Assembly: GCA_039177505.1 (NCBI GenBank)
Contig: JBCDFR010000018.1
Span: 1-64,000, forward strand
Length of the DNA: 64,000 bases
From: JABSQH01 sp039177505
Lineage (GTDB): Bacteria > Actinomycetota > Acidimicrobiia > Acidimicrobiales > Ilumatobacteraceae
Direction: 5' to 3'
A program made the position numbers and the translations under genes. Shown here piece by piece: positions 59,381-64,000 of this stretch; positions within the stretch are counted from its first letter, which is position 1, and every line of letters begins with the position of its first letter. Below the pieces are notes generated by a model. That model saw only the letters and a list, made by a program, of their open reading frames with translations, did not search any database and was not told the origin of the DNA.

Positions 59381-60466
59381 GTGCCTCAGCAGTTCGATGC
59401 GCCACTGCGCGTTGCGTACACGCTTGAACAGTGCTGGCATCCGGTTCCGGGCGGCACCGCTGTCGCCGCACTGCGCGTCGCTGAGGCGTTGCGGGCTCGC
59501 TCCGACGTCGAGTTGCACCAGGTGGCCGGCCGCCATCCGAAGCTGCCTCAGTCCGAGTACCGCCCGACAGGCGAGTTGGCCATGCTGCCGCTCAACCGGC
59601 CGTTGCTGTACGAGACCTGGAACCGGCTGAACTGGCCGAAGGTCGAGTCCGTGATCGGGGAGATCCACATCGCCCATGCCACCGCGCTCGTCCCCTGCGG
59701 CACGAGTGCACCGCTCGTGGTGACCGTCCACGACCTCGCATTTCTTCACGACCCGTCGCAGTTCTCCCGCCACGGCGTGCGTACGATGCGGCACAGCCTG
59801 AAGTCGATTGCCGAGCGCGCCGACCGCGTGTTGTGCTCGAGCGTGGCCACGCTCGAGGACTGCGTGCGCGCCGGGATCGGTCAGGAGCGCGTCCGGCACG
59901 TTCCGCTCGGCGTCGACATCGTCGATGTTCGCGATGCCGACATCGAACGGGTGCGCCGGCGATATCGGCTTCCGACCGAGTTCGTCCTCTTCGTCGGCAC
60001 GCTCGAACCGCGCAAGAACCTGCCGCGACTCGTCACTGCGCTCGACGGCGCGACGCTGCCGCTGGTGGTCGCAGGGGCGCCCGGGTGGGGCGATCGTCCC
60101 GACCTCAATCGAGCCCATGTGCTCCCGGTTGGATTCGTCGATTCCGCGGACTTGCCCGCCCTGTATGCCGCGGCGGCGGTGTTCGCTTACCCCAGCGAAC
60201 GCGAGGGCTTCGGCCTGCCAGTCGCCGAGGCGATGAGCCACGGGACCCCGGTCGTCACCAGCCGAGGCACGTCGACCGAAGAGGTCGCAGGCGGTGCCGC
60301 GATCTTGGTCGATCCGTTCGATCCAGCCGACATCAGGCGCGGCATCGACGACGCGCTCGATCGCACTGACGATCTCACGCGCCGCGGTCGCAGTCGCGCC
60401 CAGGAACTCTCGTGGGCGGCAACCGCCGACGCGACCGTCGCCGTCTATCGGGAGCTGTCGGGGTGA
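59381..60466 (+). CDS. Glycosyltransferase family 4 (first of three)
   Basis: A 361-residue GT-B fold glycosyltransferase. N-terminal acceptor domain has 'HPVPGGTAVAALRVAEALRA' near 20 and 'LVVTVHDLAFLHDP' near 110. The donor domain has 'LFVGTLEPRKNLPRLVTALD' near 205 and the ExxxxxxxE motif in 'YPSEREGFGLPVAEAMSHG' near 270. It transfers a sugar from a nucleotide donor to a growing glycan on the cytosolic face. GTG 59381 is the start. It overlaps the second glycosyltransferase by GTGA. Donor identity is unknown; dTDP-rhamnose or GDP-fucose are local candidates. Confidence 0.9.
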   Translation: MPQQFDAPLRVAYTLEQCWHPVPGGTAVAALRVAEALRARSDVELHQVAGRHPKLPQSEYRPTGELAMLPLNRPLLYETWNRLNWPKVESVIGEIHIAHATALVPCGTSAPLVVTVHDLAFLHDPSQFSRHGVRTMRHSLKSIAERADRVLCSSVATLEDCVRAGIGQERVRHVPLGVDIVDVRDADIERVRRRYRLPTEFVLFVGTLEPRKNLPRLVTALDGATLPLVVAGAPGWGDRPDLNRAHVLPVGFVDSADLPALYAAAAVFAYPSEREGFGLPVAEAMSHGTPVVTSRGTSTEEVAGGAAILVDPFDPADIRRGIDDALDRTDDLTRRGRSRAQELSWAATADATVAVYRELSG

Positions 60467-61584
60467 CGGCAGGCTCGGTCGACGTTGCGGTCAACCTCCT
60501 GTGGTGCGTACCCGGCAAGGTCGGCGGTTCCGAGGAGTACCTGGTCCGCCAACTCTCCGGTCTGGGCGATGCCGACACGGAGTTCGCGCCCACGCTGTAC
60601 TGCCTCGCCGCCTTCACCGACGCACACCCCGACCTCGCCGAGCGTTTCGTCGTCGAGGCGGCGACGATCGATGGTCACAACAGGGCGCGCCGTGTCGCTG
60701 TCGAGCACACGTGGCTCCATCGACGAACCGAGGCCGCAGCGATTGTCCACCACGGCGGCGGCACCGTGCCCGCCCGCGTCCGTGGCCCCGTTGTCCTCAC
60801 GATTCACGACCTGCAATGGCTGACCTATCCGGACTACGTCGCGCCGGTCAAGCGGCGGTATCTCGAATGGACCGTGCCACGGTCGGTCCGTCGAGCCGAT
60901 GTGGTCGCGGTGCCCACCGACTACGTACGGCACTCGGTGATCGAGGCGTTCGACACCGATCCCGACCGCGTGGTCGTCGTCCCACACGGCGTCACCTCAG
61001 ACCGAGGCGTCGCCCGCAACAATTCGGCAGCAGTACGCGCTCGATACGGCATTGCCGATCGCCCGTATGTGGTGTTCCCGGCGATCACCCACCCGCACAA
61101 GGGCCACCGCTTCCTGCTCGACGTCCTGGCGGCCAGTTGGGATGATGTCGCGGTGGTCATGCTTGGGGGGCCTGGCGCGGCCGACGACGATGTGCGTGCA
61201 GCGATTGGCGAACTCGGTTTGTCCGAACGCATCGTGCGCCCCGGTCGGGTGCCAGCGATCGACCGCGATGCCCTCATCGCCGGAGCCGAGGCGCTGGTAT
61301 TCCCCAGCGAGTACGAGGGGTTCGGTGCGCCGGTCGTCGAGGCGATGACGCTGGGCACGCCCGTGATCGCCAGCGATCGCACGGCCCTTCCCGAGGTGGT
61401 CGGCGATGCCGGACTCCTCAGACCGCTCACCGTCGACGAGTGGGCTGACGCGCTCGACACCGTACGCGCACGACGCGCCGATCTCATCTCTGCCGGGACG
61501 ACCCGGGCCGCAGCGTTCACGACTGCCGTCTCAGGCGATTCGCTGGCTCACGCATACCGGTTGGCGCTGGCGGAGCGATCATGA
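60463..61584 (+). CDS. Glycosyltransferase family 4 (second of three)
   Basis: A 373-residue GT4 enzyme. 'NLLWCVPGKVGGSEEYLVRQ' near 10-29 is the acceptor-side Gly-rich loop. 'VVLTIHDLQWLTYPDYVAPV' near 110 and the donor motif 'FPSEYEGFGAPVVEAMTLG' near 280 follow. It resembles mannosyl- and rhamnosyltransferases that extend O-antigen-type chains. GTG 60463 overlaps the stop of the first glycosyltransferase, and its own stop overlaps the third (ATGA). Confidence 0.9.
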   Translation: MTAGSVDVAVNLLWCVPGKVGGSEEYLVRQLSGLGDADTEFAPTLYCLAAFTDAHPDLAERFVVEAATIDGHNRARRVAVEHTWLHRRTEAAAIVHHGGGTVPARVRGPVVLTIHDLQWLTYPDYVAPVKRRYLEWTVPRSVRRADVVAVPTDYVRHSVIEAFDTDPDRVVVVPHGVTSDRGVARNNSAAVRARYGIADRPYVVFPAITHPHKGHRFLLDVLAASWDDVAVVMLGGPGAADDDVRAAIGELGLSERIVRPGRVPAIDRDALIAGAEALVFPSEYEGFGAPVVEAMTLGTPVIASDRTALPEVVGDAGLLRPLTVDEWADALDTVRARRADLISAGTTRAAAFTTAVSGDSLAHAYRLALAERS

Positions 61585-62885
61585 CCGAGCGCGCGTCGGT
61601 TCCGTCGCGACACGGCACGATCGTCGTGCTGTGTCCCCATTTCTCTCCTGACACCGCGCCCACGGGCACGGTGATGACTCGAATCGTCGAGGAACTCGTC
61701 GAGTTGGGCTATCGCGTCCACGTCGTGACATCGCTCCCGTGGTATCGGGCCCACGCGATCGAGCCGGGCTGGGGTGGTCGGCGTCGCCGCACCGAGCGCA
61801 CCCCGTGGGGTTCGATCACTCGGGTCGATCCGTTCCCGGGTGACGACAAGTCGAACCTGATACGCCGCGCGTTCGGATTCGTCGGCTACAGCGTGCTCGC
61901 AGGCGCAGCCGCGTTGCGCGTCGGCGAACGGCGGCGCGTCGATGCGGTGATTGCCATGTCGCCGCCGCTGACGCTCGGGCTGACCGGTTGGGTGGTCGCT
62001 ACATGGCGATCAGCGCCGTTGATCTTCAACATCCAGGATGTGTTCCCAGATGCTGCTGTGACCACCGGAGCGATCACCAACCGTTGGGTGATTGCCGCCG
62101 CGTCGTGGTTGGAGCGCGTGAGCTATCGGCTCGCCGACGCCGTGACGGTGCTCAGCGACGATCTGCGGACCAACGTCGTTGCCAAACTCCCGTCGACGTA
62201 CACAGACACCGTGCACGTCATCCCGAACTTCGTCGACACCGTGGCGATTGCGCCCGGCGACCGCGACACTGCATATCGCCGTGAACTGGGTTTGGGTATC
62301 GGTCCGGTCGTCATGTACGCCGGCAACGTCGGGTTCTCTCAGTCGCTCGAACTCGTTGTCGCCGCAGCGGAGCGGCTCCCCGACATCCAGTTCGTGATCA
62401 ACGGCGAGGGCGCGGCGCGCAACGATCTCGCCGCCAGTAGTGCGCACCTGACCAATCTGCACTTCGCTCCGTATGTCGATGCTGATCGACTGGCCGAGTT
62501 GCTCGCATCGGCGGACCTACACGTCGTCCCATTGCGGCGCGGGCTCGGCAGCGTGAGCGTGCCGTCGAAGACGTACTCGATTCTGGCGGCCGGCCGTCCG
62601 GTCGTGGCCGCGATCGACGCGGGCACAGCGGTGCCGCGCATTCTCGAAGCGTCTGGAGCCGGCGTTGCGGTTGCACCTGATGATGCTGATGCCTTTACTG
62701 CGGCGATCGCCGAACTGTTGGCGTCGCCGTCCACCCGGGCGGCGATGGGCCTCGCCGGGCGCTCGTGGGTGGTTTCGAACGCTTCGCCAGCGGCGGTCGG
62801 GCAAAGGTACTCCGAGTTGATCGGGGCGCTCGGGGCGAAGCGCCGCGGCGGAGGCCGATCACCCGGAGCGCGTTCTGGCCGGTAG
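61581..62885 (+). CDS. Glycosyltransferase family 4, WcaI-like (third of three)
   Basis: A 434-residue GT4 enzyme of the WcaI/colanic-acid type: 'LCPHFSPDTAPTGTVMTRIV' near 18, 'FNIQDVFPDAAVTTGAITNR' near 150, and 'LGSVSVPSKTYSILAAGRPV' near 315, where the usual donor-binding Glu pair is replaced by a Ser/Thr/Pro context as in WcaI proteins. WcaI is a fucosyltransferase in colanic acid synthesis, which would fit the nearby GDP-fucose synthase, but this is inference. The C-terminus is Arg/Gly-rich. Confidence 0.88.
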   Translation: MTERASVPSRHGTIVVLCPHFSPDTAPTGTVMTRIVEELVELGYRVHVVTSLPWYRAHAIEPGWGGRRRRTERTPWGSITRVDPFPGDDKSNLIRRAFGFVGYSVLAGAAALRVGERRRVDAVIAMSPPLTLGLTGWVVATWRSAPLIFNIQDVFPDAAVTTGAITNRWVIAAASWLERVSYRLADAVTVLSDDLRTNVVAKLPSTYTDTVHVIPNFVDTVAIAPGDRDTAYRRELGLGIGPVVMYAGNVGFSQSLELVVAAAERLPDIQFVINGEGAARNDLAASSAHLTNLHFAPYVDADRLAELLASADLHVVPLRRGLGSVSVPSKTYSILAAGRPVVAAIDAGTAVPRILEASGAGVAVAPDDADAFTAAIAELLASPSTRAAMGLAGRSWVVSNASPAAVGQRYSELIGALGAKRRGGGRSPGARSGR

Positions 62886-62896
62886 CCTCGCTCGAC

Positions 62897-63838
62897 GTGG
62901 CATCCCCCTCCTCGTCCACGAAGAAAGCGGCCAAACTCGCCCAGTCCGGGCAAGGCCGCCGCATCCGATTTCAAGGCGGCACGCTGTTCCCGATGATCGT
63001 GGCGGTCGTCGTCGTCGTCGGCTTGGCGCTCGTCGTCTACTCGCGCGAAAGCCGCCCAGCCGCCGACGCCTCTTCGCCGCAGGTCGACGACCATTGGCAC
63101 CACGCGTACGGGTTTTTCTTGTGCGACGAATGGTTTTACCTTGCGGGCGACCTCGAAGAGCGCGACTCCAGCGGCTTCCTCAACGAGGGGTTCGCGCGCA
63201 CCGGGATCCACAGTCACGACGATGGCGTGATCCACTGGCATGCGTTCTCGTCGGCGGCCGTCGGCCAGCGGGCCACGCTCGGCGTGTTCCTCGAGAACTA
63301 CGAGGTCGAACTCGACAACAATCGCATCGAGTTCCCCGAGAATCAGCGCGCCTTGCTGCCGTCGCAGAACGACACCGGCGTGTTCGAAGAGGGCGAGACC
63401 ACCTGCGTGATCGACGGTGAGGAACAAGACGCGGTGCTGTCGGTCGTCGTGTGGGACAACTTCTCCGATACCGATGCCGGCACGACTTTCATCACCGACT
63501 TCAACAACATCCGGCTCAACAAGGACGGCATGGCCATCTCGATCGTGTTTGCGCCGGAGGGCACCGATGTCACGATGCCGCCGTGGGCGCCCGACCTGCC
63601 AGAGCTTGGTGCCATCGACACGGTGCAGCTCACGCCAGAAGATCTCATCGATCCGACGGAGCCGCTGACCGAGGAGACGTTGAACACCGATCCGTTGAGT
63701 ACAGACACGGTGGTCGACTCCGACGACACCGAGTCGACCGATGTTGACTCGACCGACGACACGGACTCGACCGACGACACGGACTCGACCGACGACACGG
63801 ACTCGACGGTTACGGCGACCACCGGCGACGACGGTTGA
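62897..63838 (+). CDS. Membrane-anchored His-rich extracytoplasmic protein with Asp/Ser/Thr repeat tail
   Basis: A 313-residue protein: basic cytosolic N-terminus, one membrane span (about 32-52, 'LFPMIVAVVVVVGLALVVYS'), then an outside domain at about 60-230 with clustered histidines ('DDHWHHAYGFFLCDEWFYLA', 'GIHSHDDGVIHWHAFSSAAV') and two Cys. The pattern recurs in actinobacterial proteins of unknown function. The tail is an acidic Ser/Thr repeat encoded by a tandem 18-bp DNA repeat. GTG 62897 is the start. Its stop overlaps the next gene (TGATG), which ties it to the glycan cluster. Confidence 0.75.
   Translation: MASPSSSTKKAAKLAQSGQGRRIRFQGGTLFPMIVAVVVVVGLALVVYSRESRPAADASSPQVDDHWHHAYGFFLCDEWFYLAGDLEERDSSGFLNEGFARTGIHSHDDGVIHWHAFSSAAVGQRATLGVFLENYEVELDNNRIEFPENQRALLPSQNDTGVFEEGETTCVIDGEEQDAVLSVVVWDNFSDTDAGTTFITDFNNIRLNKDGMAISIVFAPEGTDVTMPPWAPDLPELGAIDTVQLTPEDLIDPTEPLTEETLNTDPLSTDTVVDSDDTESTDVDSTDDTDSTDDTDSTDDTDSTVTATTGDDG
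63746..63807 (+). repeat. 18-bp tandem repeat, 3.4 copies, inside the His-rich protein gene
   Basis: The unit GACTCGACCGACGACACG occurs at 63746, 63764 and 63782, then eight bases of a fourth. It encodes the hexapeptide repeat D-S-T-D-D-T. Copy number is a likely site of strain variation or assembly slippage. Confidence 0.9.
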
Positions 63839-64000
63839 TGCAAGCCGTCGTCCTGGTCGGCGGCTTCGGAACCAGACTTCGGCCGCTGACCAACGAACTA
63901 CCCAAGCCGATGCTGCCTATTGGGCATCGGCCGATGATCGTCCGCCTGATCGAGCGACTCGCCCGTGGCGGCGTCGACGATGTCACGCTGGCCCTCGGGT
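63838..64000 (+). CDS. Sugar-1-phosphate nucleotidyltransferase, N-terminal part (GDP-mannose pyrophosphorylase-like)
   Basis: The first 54 codons are visible before the window ends. The start MQAVVLVGGFGTRLRPLTNE carries the complete nucleotide-binding signature, followed by 'LPKPMLPIGHRPMIVRLIER'. The VVLVGG-form and P-K-P-M are most like mannose-1-phosphate guanylyltransferases, which would supply GDP-mannose for GDP-fucose made by the nearby Fcl. A glucose-type specificity cannot be excluded. ATG 63838 overlaps the previous stop (TGATG). Confidence 0.85.
   Translation, partial: MQAVVLVGGFGTRLRPLTNELPKPMLPIGHRPMIVRLIERLARGGVDDVTLALG

Noticed and set aside
58349..60241. 630-codon minus-strand open frame extending GDP-fucose synthase upstream
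   Set aside because: The NADP-binding strand of Fcl begins right after ATG 59308. Sequence upstream is the antisense of a glycosyltransferase gene.
63746..63807. 18-bp tandem repeat considered as a regulatory iteron array
   Set aside because: It is in frame within a coding region, encodes a hexapeptide repeat and has no replication genes nearby.

Overview
The window is high-GC DNA with dense, often overlapping genes and many GTG starts. Its gene content is actinobacterial: a DinB/mycothiol-type enzyme, DUF3039 and DUF4031 proteins, an SOS-controlled DnaE2, an N-terminal-TM YceI, an LpdA-type flavoprotein and a two-gene heterodimeric ABC exporter. By inference it belongs to the class Acidimicrobiia (Ilumatobacter-like). 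No rRNA, tRNA, CRISPR array, insertion sequence or prophage gene was found, so this is an ordinary chromosomal segment with no clear transferred island.

Layout. 0-5 kb: small regulators and membrane proteins, an ECF sigma factor with a membrane partner, a lipoprotein, and two stretches with only broken coding remnants. 5-13 kb: SOS-regulated dnaE2, a DinB-like enzyme, MgtE, a thioesterase, a Nudix hydrolase and DUF3039. 13-21 kb: malic enzyme, an MFS transporter, an HD hydrolase, DUF4031, a degenerate RadC-like protein and the ABC exporter pair. 21-24 kb: a TetR - PF10118 hydrolase - styrene-oxide-isomerase-like operon with a 27-bp palindrome before the TetR gene, then YceI. 24-32 kb: leucyl aminopeptidase, sulfatase, a frameshifted XRE/MmyB regulator, RF3 and an L,D-transpeptidase-like protein. 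32-43 kb: SIR2 deacetylase, two EamA transporters, a rhodanese-ThiF fusion, a phytanoyl-CoA dioxygenase-like protein, class II aldolase, methylmalonyl-CoA mutase large subunit, cupin, ThrH, nitroreductase and pirin. 42.5-52.4 kb: stand-alone LigD polymerase domain, a polytopic membrane protein, dapD, lysS, a frameshifted M15 peptidase, an LpdA-like reductase, and a biotin-dependent carboxylase alpha chain divergent from its biotin ligase. 52.5-64 kb: a cell-surface glycan cluster.

The glycan cluster is the best-connected system. It holds an LCP-family glycopolymer ligase, then rmlA-rmlC-rmlB-rmlD making dTDP-L-rhamnose, a GDP-L-fucose synthase, three overlapping GT4 glycosyltransferases, a membrane-anchored His-rich protein with an Asp/Ser/Thr repeat tail, and the start of a sugar-1-phosphate nucleotidyltransferase of the GDP-mannose type. 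Stop/start overlaps (TGATG, GTGA, ATGA) tie most of these into transcription units.

Structures beyond genes: a perfect LexA box before dnaE2; perfect palindromes before the TetR and pirin genes; a 46-bp hairpin-forming repeat in three copies (12.6 kb, and twice at 39.9 kb); and a different 33-bp perfect palindrome plus a degenerate copy at 57.0 kb. Two regions with clear protein homology (28.6 kb and 47.9 kb) are interrupted by single-base indels. Two of the three breakpoints lie at runs of five G, so assembly error and true pseudogenisation both remain possible.
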